A stretch of DNA of 64,000 bases from JBEVJC01 sp040510375. Lineage in GTDB: Bacteria > Bacteroidota > Bacteroidia > Chitinophagales > Chitinophagaceae. Within the stretch, counting starts at the first letter, position 1, and each line of letters begins with the position of its first letter. Positions 53,480 through 62,471 of the stretch are shown here, one piece after another. Below the pieces are notes generated by a model. It was given only the letters and a program-made list of their open reading frames with translations, was not told the origin of the DNA and did no database searches. Where the stretch lies: assembly GCA_040510375.1 (NCBI GenBank), contig JBEVJC010000008.1, forward strand, positions 62,001 through 126,000, read 5' to 3'. Made by a program: the position numbers and the translations under genes.

Positions 53480-55117
53480 TTAGTAGCCCATGCCACCCAT
53501 ATCAGGTGCGCCATGGGAATGGGGAGCTTCTTCTTTTTTAGGTTTGTCAGCGATCACGCATTCGGTAGTAAGCAACATACCGGCAATTGAAGCAGCGTTT
53601 TCGAGAGCTACACGGCTAACCTTGGTTGGATCGATAACACCAGCCTTGAAGAGGTTTTCATACACTTCAGTGCGTGCGTTGAATCCAAAATCACCTTTTC
53701 CTTCCTTGATGCGCTGAACCACGATTGAACCGTCGATTCCTGCATTGGCAGTCAATGTGCGCATTGGCTCTTCAAGTGCGCGACGAACGATCTGCATACC
53801 GGTTTGCTCATCAGCGATCTGGCCTTTTACCTTTGCATCGAGACTTTCGATAGCGCGGATATAGGCTACGCCACCACCAGGTACGATACCTTCTTCAACA
53901 GCGGCGCGGGTTGCGTGTAATGCATCGTCAACACGATCCTTCTTTTCTTTCATTTCCACTTCAGTAGCGGCACCTACATACAATACAGCTACACCACCGG
54001 CAAGTTTGGCGAGGCGTTCCTGTAATTTTTCCTTGTCGTAATCGGAGGTTGTATTTTCAACCTGCGCCTTGATCTGGTTAACGCGGGCGAGGATATCTTT
54101 CTTCTGACCCTTACCACCAACAACAGTGGTATTGTCCTTATCGATAGTAACAGAAGAAGCCTGACCAAGTGAGCTGAGGTCAGCACCTTCCAGTTTGTGA
54201 CCAAGTTCTTCGCTGATCACGGTACCTGCAGTGAGGATCGCGATATCAGTAAGCATTTCCTTACGGCGATCACCAAAGCCAGGAGCTTTTACAGCAGCAA
54301 CCTTGATGGTACCACGTAATTTGTTTACAACCAGTGTAGCCAGTGCCTCACCTTCGAGATCTTCGGCGATGATAAGCAGGGGGCGTCCGCTTTGTGCAAC
54401 TTTCTCCAGGATGTGGAGGATATCCTTCATCGCAGAGATCTTCTTATCATAGATAAGGATATACGGGTTCTGCAATTCGGCTTCCATTTTTTCGCTGTTG
54501 GTAACGAAATAAGGAGAGATATAACCGCGATCAAACTGCATACCTTCCACTACATCAACTGTGGTATCGGTACCTTTTGCTTCTTCAACGGTGATCACAC
54601 CTTCTTTACCAACTTTTGCAAATGCTTCGGCGATCAGTTTACCGATCGTTTCGTCATTGTTTGCAGAGATCGTAGCCACCTGCTGGATTTTCTTTGCATC
54701 GCTTCCAACAGTCTGGCTCTGGCCTCTCAGGTTCTCAACAACCAGCGTAACCGCCTTGTCGATACCACGTTTCAGGTCCATCGGGTTTGCACCTGCAGCA
54801 ACCATTTTCAGTCCTTCAGAGATAATGCTCTGCGCAAGTACAGTAGCGGTAGTTGTACCATCACCTGCGATATCTGCAGTTTTTGATGCTACTTCCTTAA
54901 CCATCTGTGCGCCCATATTTTCAATCGGGTCTTCCAGTTCGATTTCCTTAGCAACGGTAACACCATCCTTTGTTACGGCCGGTGCACCAAATTTCTTTTC
55001 GATAACCACGTTACGGCCTTTTGGTCCGAGTGTTACCTTAACGGCGTTTGACAGGATGTCAACACCTCTCTTCATTTTATTTCTTGCTTCAATGTCGAAG
55101 AAGATCTGCTTTGCCAT
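53480..55117 (-). CDS. groL: Chaperonin GroEL
   Basis: 60-kDa chaperonin, 545 residues, folding client proteins with GroES. The ATP site LGPKGRNVVIEKKFG, the GDGTTTATVLAQ motif, and the C-terminal repeat ending GAPDMGGMGY are present. Asp52-like and Asp398-like regions are intact (DGVTVAKEIELEDPIENMGA; GGVAVLYVGAATEVEMKEKKDRVDDALHATRAAVEEGIVPGGG as separate conserved blocks). It follows groES by 65 bases. Confidence 0.99.
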   Translation of the reverse strand: MAKQIFFDIEARNKMKRGVDILSNAVKVTLGPKGRNVVIEKKFGAPAVTKDGVTVAKEIELEDPIENMGAQMVKEVASKTADIAGDGTTTATVLAQSIISEGLKMVAAGANPMDLKRGIDKAVTLVVENLRGQSQTVGSDAKKIQQVATISANNDETIGKLIAEAFAKVGKEGVITVEEAKGTDTTVDVVEGMQFDRGYISPYFVTNSEKMEAELQNPYILIYDKKISAMKDILHILEKVAQSGRPLLIIAEDLEGEALATLVVNKLRGTIKVAAVKAPGFGDRRKEMLTDIAILTAGTVISEELGHKLEGADLSSLGQASSVTIDKDNTTVVGGKGQKKDILARVNQIKAQVENTTSDYDKEKLQERLAKLAGGVAVLYVGAATEVEMKEKKDRVDDALHATRAAVEEGIVPGGGVAYIRAIESLDAKVKGQIADEQTGMQIVRRALEEPMRTLTANAGIDGSIVVQRIKEGKGDFGFNARTEVYENLFKAGVIDPTKVSRVALENAASIAGMLLTTECVIADKPKKEEAPHSHGAPDMGGMGY

Positions 55118-55182
55118 GTTATTTGTATTTGAAAAATTTAAGTAATGGATATTCCTGTTGATTCAATGTCAGCAGACATTGG

Positions 55183-55482
55183 TTATACGATCGCGAGAAT
55201 ATCTGATTCGCGCATGATCAGGTATTCCTGTCCTTCGATCTGGATCTCCGTACCGGCATATTTGCCATACAATACAGTATCACCGCTTTTCACGGTAACG
55301 GGTTCGTCTTTTTTGCCTGGACCTGCCGCAACTACAATACCACGCTGTGGTTTTTCTTTTGCTGTATCAGGAATGATGATCCCACCAGCGGTTTTCTCTT
55401 CAGCAGCTGCAGCCTTGATGATAACCCTGTCGTGCAATGGGGTAACACTGACTTTCTGCGCAGTGCTCTTTGAACTAGCCAT
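55183..55482 (-). CDS. groS: Co-chaperonin GroES
   Basis: 10-kDa lid of the GroEL chamber, 99 residues. The mobile loop region is visible (EEKTAGGIIIPDTAKEKPQRG, the conserved GGIIIPD motif). The start MASSKSTAQKVSVTPLHDRVIIK has a short Ser/Thr-rich extension before the conserved PLHDRV. It heads the groES-groEL operon behind a Bacteroidota-type promoter. Confidence 0.98.
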   Translation of the reverse strand: MASSKSTAQKVSVTPLHDRVIIKAAAAEEKTAGGIIIPDTAKEKPQRGIVVAAGPGKKDEPVTVKSGDTVLYGKYAGTEIQIEGQEYLIMRESDILAIV

Positions 55483-55518
55483 AATTGTATAAATTTTTGT
55501 TGGTGAATTTGATTGTCC

Positions 55519-55534
55519 GGCCGTTTTGACGGCC
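55519..55534 (-). promoter_or_regulatory. Inverted repeat in the groES leader
   Basis: Perfect GGCCGT-TTTG-ACGGCC, between the promoter -7 box and the groES start. It is not a CIRCE element (no TTAGCACTC-N9-GAGTGCTAA), so it may be an operator or leader hairpin of another heat-shock control system. Confidence 0.5.
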
Positions 55535-55548
55535 CAAAATCAGGACGG

Positions 55549-55582
55549 CAAAGCTACACGAATAATATGCCACGTGAACAAA
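55549..55582 (-). promoter_or_regulatory. Promoter for groES-groEL
   Basis: On the minus strand TTTG (55582-55579), 22 bases, then TAGCTTTG (55556-55549), a perfect -7 box, 67 bases before the groES start codon. Confidence 0.6.
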
Positions 55583-55726
55583 GCCGGAAAAATTTTCAGG
55601 TTCTGGCAGTCATTTAAGGGTTTACATGTGTTAGTCTGGCTTTTTTGTGGCAAGTTGTCAATATTTCAGTCTGTCAGCCGGTTGTGCTATATTACAGGGA
55701 ATCCAAACCCTGAATAACCCCGATCC

Positions 55727-58336
55727 ATGCCCAGAACAATACTGCCTGTTTTTATTTTCTCCCTTTTCTTTTTTTCCGCTGTCCGCTCCCAGGGTCTGTA
55801 TGAAGTCCCGATGACCGAAAAAATCAGTCACTCCCCGTTGATTTTTGAGGGGCAGGTAATTTCGGCCAGCTCATTCTGGAACCCGGATCATACCATGATT
55901 TATACCAGTAACCTGGTCCGGATCACCAAGGTCTTCCAGGGAACAGCCCGCAGTACCGAAGTGGAAGTGCTGACATCGGGCGGAATAGTAGATAATAAAG
56001 TGATTACGGTTTCGGAGTTACTGACCCTTGAGCCCGGAACGATGGGAATCTTTTTCAGTTATCCCAGTGTTTCCGGATTAAAATCGCCGGTTACAGGCCG
56101 GCAATTGCTGGATATTTATGCCAGTGCCCAGGGAGTCCTGAAATATGATCTTGCCAGCCAGCGGGCTTCTTCACCCTTTGAAAATTTCGATGATATAACA
56201 GGTAAACTATACCCCAGACTGGAAAAACTTACCGGACGGAAAAGAATAAATCTTGACCCGGCATTCCGGGTAGAGTCTATGCGCGCAGGTATGGCATCCA
56301 AAGAAATGGCCCCGGGAATCACCTCCTTCAGCCCGGCCATGGTGGCGGCTGGAAAGTTTTCCGACCCGGCAAATAATAACCTCACCATTACTGGTTCCGG
56401 GTTTGGTACTCCAACGGGAATGGCCCGTATAGCTTTTGATAATGCCGATAATGGAACCGGTGGTACACCCCTGGATATTGCAGCCACCAGCGACCTTATA
56501 GTTTCATGGACCGATGTCCAGATTGTAGTGAAAGTTCCTGGAAAAGCCGGTACCGGAAATTTCACGGTATACGACGCTGCAAATGTAGCTGCGGTATCAC
56601 CGGTTCCGCTGCAAATCTCTTATGCAATCCTGAACGCTGTGATACCAGGTTACAGCCCCAGCAACCTGATGTTTACCCCTTATAATCAAAACGGCAGTGG
56701 CGGATATTCTTATTATTATTCAACCAACACAGCCAATTCAGGGGTCAACTTTGCTACTTCACCACAGGAAGCGGCTTTCGACCGGGCACTTAAAACCTGG
56801 CAGCAGTCGACCGGAGTCAATTTTACATCCGGGGGCAATTCCACTGCACAAATTAATGATCCCTACGACGGGATCAACCTGATTGTGATGGACAATACCG
56901 CAATTGCCCCAGCTGATAACCTGCCTGCCGGAACGCTTGCTGTTTGTGTTTCCGGAGGATATATATGTAACGGAAGCCTCTGGGTAGTCATGTCCGGTTT
57001 TGATATCATCATCCGCAACCCGGGTGTATCTGCTGGTTCAACTACTTTCAATAACGGACCCTGCGCAACCGTTGGTGCACCGATTGATATGGAATCGGTG
57101 ATGCTTCATGAGCTGGGTCATGCCATGAACCTGGGCCATATCAACGATGGGTTTAAAGGAAGTTTCCTGCCGAATATAGATCCACAGAAAGTAATGAATT
57201 TTGCAATTGTAAATGGAACAGACCGGCGGAGCCCGGACTGGTCGGCACTTACAGGCGGGCGTTATACTGTTAATCCCAAGGGCCTTACTTATTGTTTTGC
57301 TATTACTGAAATGACACCACTCAATACAGTTATTACTGAAGCAAGGGATGATTGTCCATTGGTTTTCCCCGGCGCTCCTACTCCATTGAATACCGTTGTG
57401 AATTTTGATCTTGAACATTCCGGCAGTAACAGGTTTGTTGACCCGCAATACACGGCCGTATTGACAAGCGGACTGGGAACGGCTGTGACAAATAATGCAT
57501 GGTATGTAATCAGGACCAACGGTGCCGGTGGTGCATTAAACCTCACAGTATCCAATTACACCACCAGCCCCGTTGCGCAGTCGGCCTGCTCCGGAGCAGG
57601 TGTGGAACTGGCATTTTACCAGGTCAGCAGTTGCCCGGCAGGTCAGGCCTTCCCTGCACCGGTAGCCTACCGGAGTTTTAATGCAAACGGATCCATCGCT
57701 GCGCTGAACGGGCTCACGCCGAATACCAGTTACCTGATGATGGCTGACGGGCTCAGTAATACAAAAGCAAATTTTACACTTACCATGGTTGGAACGGCAC
57801 TTCCCCTTCAGTTCCTGGATTTCACGGCGATAAAAAAAGGAAGTTCCGTACAACTCGACTGGCTTACCGTTGCTGAAATAAACAATGAATTTTTTGAGAT
57901 TGAAACCAGTAAGGATGGTTCATCTTTTTATAAAATCGGAATGGTTGTTTCAAATGGTGATAATAACAATCAGCAGTCGTATACATTTTCAGATCCTGCT
58001 CCAACAACAGGTCAGAATTATTACCGCATACGGCAGGTGGATCGCGATGGGCGTTTTACGTACAGTAAAATAGTCTCGGTGGACTGGTCACCAGCTTCTT
58101 CAATAATGCTTTATCCCAATCCTGCTACTGATAAAATTTTCCTTTTATTATCAAAACCAACAGGCTCTTTAATAGTGTCCGTATATTCAGTGAATGGTAT
58201 TTTATTACACAGAGAATCAGCGGCTTCCGTTACAAGGCAATACAGTATTGACTTACGGGCCTATGCAAGCGGTGTGTACCTGATCGAAATGAAAACAGAT
58301 ACGTCGGTTGAACGAAGCCGTTTTATAAAACGCTAA
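55727..58336 (+). CDS. Secreted metalloprotease with T9SS sorting domain
   Basis: 869 residues with a signal peptide (MPRTILPVFIFSLFFFSAVRSQ). An N-terminal domain is followed by a TIG/IPT-like domain (about 200-295: NNNLTITGSGFGTPTGMARIAF). The metalloprotease domain carries HELGHAMNLGH at 461-471, a metzincin-type zinc site, preceded by FDRALKTWQQSTGVNF as in matrixin-like enzymes. The end is a type A sorting domain (about 790-869: IMLYPNPATDKIFLLLS, VSVYSVNGILLHRES, YASGVYLIEMKTD), so it is secreted by type IX secretion. It is unrelated in domain order to the other T9SS protease across groESL. Confidence 0.9.
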   Translation: MPRTILPVFIFSLFFFSAVRSQGLYEVPMTEKISHSPLIFEGQVISASSFWNPDHTMIYTSNLVRITKVFQGTARSTEVEVLTSGGIVDNKVITVSELLTLEPGTMGIFFSYPSVSGLKSPVTGRQLLDIYASAQGVLKYDLASQRASSPFENFDDITGKLYPRLEKLTGRKRINLDPAFRVESMRAGMASKEMAPGITSFSPAMVAAGKFSDPANNNLTITGSGFGTPTGMARIAFDNADNGTGGTPLDIAATSDLIVSWTDVQIVVKVPGKAGTGNFTVYDAANVAAVSPVPLQISYAILNAVIPGYSPSNLMFTPYNQNGSGGYSYYYSTNTANSGVNFATSPQEAAFDRALKTWQQSTGVNFTSGGNSTAQINDPYDGINLIVMDNTAIAPADNLPAGTLAVCVSGGYICNGSLWVVMSGFDIIIRNPGVSAGSTTFNNGPCATVGAPIDMESVMLHELGHAMNLGHINDGFKGSFLPNIDPQKVMNFAIVNGTDRRSPDWSALTGGRYTVNPKGLTYCFAITEMTPLNTVITEARDDCPLVFPGAPTPLNTVVNFDLEHSGSNRFVDPQYTAVLTSGLGTAVTNNAWYVIRTNGAGGALNLTVSNYTTSPVAQSACSGAGVELAFYQVSSCPAGQAFPAPVAYRSFNANGSIAALNGLTPNTSYLMMADGLSNTKANFTLTMVGTALPLQFLDFTAIKKGSSVQLDWLTVAEINNEFFEIETSKDGSSFYKIGMVVSNGDNNNQQSYTFSDPAPTTGQNYYRIRQVDRDGRFTYSKIVSVDWSPASSIMLYPNPATDKIFLLLSKPTGSLIVSVYSVNGILLHRESAASVTRQYSIDLRAYASGVYLIEMKTDTSVERSRFIKR

Positions 58337-58359
58337 CACTTCCGGCCCTTCATTTTCCT

Positions 58360-58367
58360 TACATTTG
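58360..58367 (+). promoter_or_regulatory. Promoter -7 box for nusB
   Basis: TACATTTG, a perfect TAnnTTTG, 22 bases before the nusB start. No clear -33 box. Confidence 0.45.
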
Positions 58368-58389
58368 CGGTTCAAACAGTTCTTATAGT

Positions 58390-59319
58390 ATGATCAGCAG
58401 AAGAAATATCCGGGTTAAGGTGATGCAGACGCTCTACACAATGGATTCCCTCGAGAATATGACTAAACCCGGAGAGCCTCAGAAAATATTACAGAATCAT
58501 TTCAACCAGACACGTGGCCTGCTGGTGTACCTTACCTGGTTCCTTATCCAGGTAGCAAGACAGGTAGAAAAAGAAGCACATAAAAGGGCAAGCAAACATC
58601 TCCCCTCGGTGGAGGATCTCAACGTGAATATCAAGATCGCGGGAAATGAATTGTTGTGGAAGATGATGGAAGATCCCGAGCTGGTTGACCAGTTTGCAAA
58701 GGAAAAACCGGAACATAAGAGCGACCCTGACCTGATCCGCCGGATTTATCTTGAACTGGTGACAAGACCGGAATACCAGTCGTATATCCTCAGCAACAGC
58801 CGCGAGAAACAGGAAGAAAAAAAGATCCTGGAATTCATCTTCAATGACCTGATGCTGGCGAACGAAACGTTTGTTTCGCACCTGGAAGAAAATTTCACCA
58901 ACTGGAATGATGATGGTGAAATGATTGTCCAGCTCCTGGCAGGATACCTGGGCAAACCACATTCCTTTAAGTTCAATGAAATGTTATCGGCCGACAAGGC
59001 ACTTTTTGCCCGTCAGCTGCTGCAGACCGTGCTGGACAAGGATGCACATCTCCACGAGATTATAATCCCCAAACTGAAAAACTGGGATCCCGAGCGGATC
59101 GCCCTGCTCGATATGATCCTGATGAAAATGGGCGTGGCCGAATTCCTTTATTTTGAAACCATTCCGCCAAAGGTGACGATCAACGAATATATCGACCTGG
59201 CAAAGGAATACAGTACCGAACAGAGTGGTCAGTTCATCAACGGAATCCTCGACAATATCCATAAGGAAATGGTCCGGGACGGAAAAATGGAAAAAACGGA
59301 GTACCGGAAAAACGGGTAA
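58390..59319 (+). CDS. nusB: Transcription antitermination factor NusB
   Basis: RNA-binding factor acting with NusE in rRNA antitermination. 309 residues, about twice the length of E. coli NusB; the long form with an extended N-terminal half is usual in Bacteroidota. The start (MISRRNIRVKVMQTLYTMD) matches the NusB R-KVMQ-LY pattern. The C-terminal NusB core includes PKLKNWDPERIALLDMILMKMGVAEFLYFETIPPKVTINEYIDLAKEYSTEQSGQFINGILDNI (conserved in short pieces). It heads a run with the DUF1573 gene, yajC and coaE. Confidence 0.93.
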   Translation: MISRRNIRVKVMQTLYTMDSLENMTKPGEPQKILQNHFNQTRGLLVYLTWFLIQVARQVEKEAHKRASKHLPSVEDLNVNIKIAGNELLWKMMEDPELVDQFAKEKPEHKSDPDLIRRIYLELVTRPEYQSYILSNSREKQEEKKILEFIFNDLMLANETFVSHLEENFTNWNDDGEMIVQLLAGYLGKPHSFKFNEMLSADKALFARQLLQTVLDKDAHLHEIIIPKLKNWDPERIALLDMILMKMGVAEFLYFETIPPKVTINEYIDLAKEYSTEQSGQFINGILDNIHKEMVRDGKMEKTEYRKNG

Positions 59320-59374
59320 CCCCGTTAAAAACATCAGTCCTTTCCATTAACTTCGCGAATCTCAATTTCAACCG

Positions 59375-59818
59375 ATGAAAAAAATACTCTTTGTTTGTTT
59401 GACAGCCGGATTGTTTGCCTGCGGTGCCGCCGATAAAAAAGCCGGCCAGACAGTGCTTACTCCCGAACAGCAGACCAATGCCGCCACCGACACTGCCAAT
59501 TTTACCACCATCCAGTGGCTGGATAGCACCAATTCCAACCTGGGTACTATCAAGGAAGGCCAGGTAGTGGAAGTTTCTTACCGTTTCCGGAATTCGGGAA
59601 CAAAAAATCTGATCTTTGCCAGTGTAAATGCCAGTTGCGGATGTACGGTGCCCGAAAAACCGGAGAAGCCCTATGCACCGGGCGAAGAGGGTGTGATCAA
59701 GGCTAAATTCGACAGCAAGGGCCGTCCTCATGGAGAAGCCCAGAAGATGGTATATGTGCAGGCCAACACAGATCCGTCCACAACTACATTAAGTTTTAAG
59801 GTTAACATAACTGAATAA
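59375..59818 (+). CDS. DUF1573 lipoprotein
   Basis: 147 residues. The signal peptide MKKILFVCLTAGLFAC has a lipobox-like LFAC with Cys16. The mature part contains the DUF1573 domain, an Ig-like fold (VVEVSYRFRNSGTKNLIFASVNASCGCTVPEKPEKPY, with the characteristic SCGCTVPE). The function is unknown; many Bacteroidota carry several copies. It is 55 bases after nusB and 49 before yajC. Confidence 0.85.
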   Translation: MKKILFVCLTAGLFACGAADKKAGQTVLTPEQQTNAATDTANFTTIQWLDSTNSNLGTIKEGQVVEVSYRFRNSGTKNLIFASVNASCGCTVPEKPEKPYAPGEEGVIKAKFDSKGRPHGEAQKMVYVQANTDPSTTTLSFKVNITE

Positions 59819-59867
59819 TTACTGGTACATTTAACGAGGGTCCGTCAAGGATCCAAAAAACTCACTC

Positions 59868-60197
59868 ATGAATACAATTTATTTTTTACAAGCCGCCGGT
59901 AAAGGAATGGGCTACACGCAATTTATTTTCCTTGGTGGTATGATCATCGTTTTCTGGCTGTTCTTTATCCGCCCACAGGCGAAGAGAGCCAAGAACCAGA
60001 AAAAATTTATCGAAGAACTGGATAAGGGAGCGAAGATCGTTACTATCGCAGGTATTCACGGAACGATCAATAAGGTGAATGATGATGGTACACTCAGCAT
60101 CGAAGTGAGTCCAGGCAGTTATATCAAGATCGAAAAGTCAGCAATCAGTATGGACTGGACAGCAGCCCTCAACAAACCGGTTACTGAAAAGAAATAA
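59868..60197 (+). CDS. yajC: Preprotein translocase subunit YajC
   Basis: Small inner-membrane protein, 109 residues, part of the SecDF-YajC complex. One transmembrane helix (QFIFLGGMIIVFWLFFIRPQAKRAKNQKKF) and the conserved cytoplasmic GAKIVTIAGIHGTINKVNDDGTLSIEV. The secDF gene itself begins 2.3 kb downstream, after coaE and the divergent aminotransferase. A hairpin follows (60214-60236). Confidence 0.93.
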   Translation: MNTIYFLQAAGKGMGYTQFIFLGGMIIVFWLFFIRPQAKRAKNQKKFIEELDKGAKIVTIAGIHGTINKVNDDGTLSIEVSPGSYIKIEKSAISMDWTAALNKPVTEKK

Positions 60198-60213
60198 CTT
60201 CCAGAAAATTATC

Positions 60214-60236
60214 GAATCCCGGCCCTGCCGGGATTC
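60214..60236 (+). terminator. Hairpin between yajC and coaE
   Basis: Perfect 10-bp stem GAATCCCGGC/GCCGGGATTC with a 3-base loop, followed by TTCATTTAG. It may stop or attenuate read-through into coaE, since no separate coaE promoter was seen. Confidence 0.6.
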
Positions 60237-60254
60237 TTCATTTAGAAAAGGTTT

Positions 60255-60863
60255 ATGATCAGGGTTGGACTGACAGGCGGCATCGGAACAGGCAAAAGCA
60301 CTGTGGCCAGGATCTTTGGCACACTGGGGATACCTGTTTATTATGCCGACAAGGAGACTAAAAAACTAATGAATGAAAATGCGGAGCTCCGCCAACAGAT
60401 CATCCGGCATTTTGGTGCCGGTTCCTACCAGGATGGAAAACTGAACAGGGCTTATCTCGCATCAAAGGTTTTCAACGATCCCGATCAGCTGTTACTTCTC
60501 AATTCGATCACCCACCCTCCCTCCATCGAACATGCCAACCAATGGGCCGGACAGTTTGATCCGGACAAAACAGCTTTTACCATTAAGGAAGCTGCGTTAT
60601 TATTTGAATCGGGTTCTGTCAGGAACCTCGACTTTGTAATCGGTGTGTTTTCTCCTATGGCACTCAGAATTAAACGGATCATGGACCGCGATGGTATTAC
60701 TGCAGAAGAAATCCAACAGCGGATTGACCGGCAAATGGACGAAAACATAAAAATGAAACTCTGCGATGCGGTAATTATCAATGATGAAGTGCAGATGATC
60801 ATTCCGCAGGTGCTGGATCTTTATGAACTCCTGAAAAATAAAAAACCTGCCGGTAAAAACTGA
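60255..60863 (+). CDS. coaE: Dephospho-CoA kinase
   Basis: Last enzyme of CoA biosynthesis, phosphorylating the 3'-hydroxyl of dephospho-CoA. 202 residues. P-loop GLTGGIGTGKST at residues 5-16, with the conserved VYYADKETKKLM and EAALLFESG segments. A hairpin (AAACCTG/CAGGTTT, 60843-60870) overlaps the 3' end. Confidence 0.96.
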   Translation: MIRVGLTGGIGTGKSTVARIFGTLGIPVYYADKETKKLMNENAELRQQIIRHFGAGSYQDGKLNRAYLASKVFNDPDQLLLLNSITHPPSIEHANQWAGQFDPDKTAFTIKEAALLFESGSVRNLDFVIGVFSPMALRIKRIMDRDGITAEEIQQRIDRQMDENIKMKLCDAVIINDEVQMIIPQVLDLYELLKNKKPAGKN

Positions 60864-60870
60864 CAGGTTT
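60843..60870. terminator. Weak hairpin after coaE
   Basis: AAACCTG/CAGGTTT, 7 bp with a 14-base loop, overlapping the coaE stop and lying 25 bases past the aminotransferase stop. A/T-rich flanks on both sides; intrinsic termination is possible but weak. Confidence 0.4.
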
Positions 60871-60894
60871 GTAAATTATTTTCAGCAGTACTGA

Positions 60895-62085
60895 TCAATG
60901 CAGTTTTGCAAGTGCCACCCTGATCCGCTGCCAGGCTTCTTCAATCCTTGGAAGGCTGTTGGCAAAAGAGAACCTCACGCAATCAGGATTGCCAAATGCT
61001 TCACCCATTACGGAAGAAACATGTGCTGTGTTCAGCAGGTACATACAGAAGTCGCCGGATGTGTGAATGGTATGTTCACCATCGGTCTTTCCAAAATAAT
61101 AGCTGATATCCGGAAAAATATAAAATGCCCCTTCCGGTGCGGTGCAGTCCATTCCGGGAATATCGGCCACCAGTTCCATTACCTTTTTGCGGCGGTTGGT
61201 AAACTCCTCCACCATCTGCATGGTTGGACGAAGATCGGTGGTAAGCGCCACCACAGCGGCTTTCTGCGTGATTGAACTGGTACCACTGGTAAACTGGCCC
61301 TGGATTTTTTCCATCGCTTTGGCGATCTCGGTATTGGAGGCAGTATAACCAAGTCTCCATCCGGTCATGGCAAATCCCTTACTCAATCCGTTTACTATGA
61401 TAACGCGGTCCTTAATATCTTCAAACTGTGCAATGCTTTCATGTGTGCCAACAAAATTGATGTATTCATAAATCTCGTCGGAGATAATATTGATGTTCGG
61501 GTATTTGCGGAACACGTTAACCAGTGCTTCAAGTTCACCCTGACTGTAAACGGCACCACTTGGATTACATGGTGAGGAGAAAAGGAACAGGTTGGTATGC
61601 GGCGTAATGGCTGCTTCCAGTTGTTCAGGAGTGATCTTGAATTGTTCCTTCGCAGTAGTTTTGATTTCCACCACGCGTCCGCGTGCAATCTTTACCAGCT
61701 CACTGTAAGTAACCCAGTAAGGGGTTGGAATGATTACCTCATCGTTTTCATCCACCAGTGAAAGGATCACATTGGCCAGGCTTTGTTTGGCACCGGTTGA
61801 TACCACAATATTTTCTGGTTTATAATCTAGGTTGTTATCACGTTTGAGTTTGGTGCAGATTGCTTCCCGGAGATCGGGGAAACCGGCAACCGGCGTATAG
61901 TGGCTCCAGTTGTCACGGATAGCCTGGATCGCTCCTTCCTTGATATGCTCCGGTGTGTCGAAGTCGGGCTCGCCCAAACTGAGGTCGATCACATCTTTAC
62001 CCTTGGCCCGGAGTTCACGTCCGAGTTTAGCCATTTTCAGTGTTTCCGGTTCATTGAAGCGCTGTAGGAGCGATGATAACTGCAT
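60895..62085 (-). CDS. PLP-dependent aminotransferase, class I (aspartate aminotransferase-like)
   Basis: 396 residues of fold-type I. The N-terminus MQLSSLLQRFNEPETLKMAKLGRELRAKGKDVIDLSLGEPDFDTP is typical of aspartate aminotransferases of the AspB/Igamma group. Motifs include LFSSPCNPSGAVYSQGE (the NPSG/Asn region), the PLP-binding Lys in VNGLSKGFAMTGWRLGY, and the C-terminal Arg site RFSFANS. It transfers the amino group from aspartate (or another amino acid) to 2-oxoglutarate. A TACATTTG promoter box lies upstream. Confidence 0.9.
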   Translation of the reverse strand: MQLSSLLQRFNEPETLKMAKLGRELRAKGKDVIDLSLGEPDFDTPEHIKEGAIQAIRDNWSHYTPVAGFPDLREAICTKLKRDNNLDYKPENIVVSTGAKQSLANVILSLVDENDEVIIPTPYWVTYSELVKIARGRVVEIKTTAKEQFKITPEQLEAAITPHTNLFLFSSPCNPSGAVYSQGELEALVNVFRKYPNINIISDEIYEYINFVGTHESIAQFEDIKDRVIIVNGLSKGFAMTGWRLGYTASNTEIAKAMEKIQGQFTSGTSSITQKAAVVALTTDLRPTMQMVEEFTNRRKKVMELVADIPGMDCTAPEGAFYIFPDISYYFGKTDGEHTIHTSGDFCMYLLNTAHVSSVMGEAFGNPDCVRFSFANSLPRIEEAWQRIRVALAKLH

Positions 62086-62167
62086 GTTTTTGTTTATTTA
62101 TAACTGGGATTAATAAAAAATCAACGTGAAGGGTTCGCCAGAATTGACGGGGCCGTAAAAACGAGTG

Positions 62168-62175
62168 CAAATGTA
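62168..62175 (-). promoter_or_regulatory. Promoter -7 box for the aminotransferase gene
   Basis: On the minus strand TACATTTG, a perfect TAnnTTTG, 82 bases before the start codon. No good -33 box. Confidence 0.45.
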
Positions 62176-62363
62176 TGAATTGAATCATAACCGGAGGGAT
62201 CCTTGTGCCTCTTACCACATAAATTTTTGAATTAAGTAACAGGCAGAACAAACATTCGTGCCCGGGACTACCAAAAGCCCTTCAATTCAGATAGTGGTGA
62301 AATGCCGGGCGGAATGCCCGACCAGTACAGGTTTGGGCCCTGTTTTTCCGCCATTAAATCCAA

Positions 62364-62394
62364 TTTAGTTTTCTTCCTGAAAACCCTATCTTTG
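62364..62394 (+). promoter_or_regulatory. Promoter for secDF
   Basis: TTTA (62364-62367), 19 bases, then TATCTTTG (62387-62394). The -7 box is a perfect TAnnTTTG and the spacing is the consensus 19. It lies 77 bases before the start codon. Confidence 0.55.
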
Positions 62395-62471
62395 CGATCC
62401 TTTAAAAATCTGAAAGTCTGCCCGGTAGGTCCGAATCTCCGTAAGGCTTAAAACGTAAATACTAACAACGT

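Larger units (their letters stand above)
62086..62471. other. Intergenic region between divergent genes
   Basis: 386 bases. It holds the two divergent promoter boxes (62168-62175 minus, 62364-62394 plus). A small hairpin CGGGC-N5-GCCCG lies at 62306-62320. No small gene or RNA was recognised. Confidence 0.5.
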
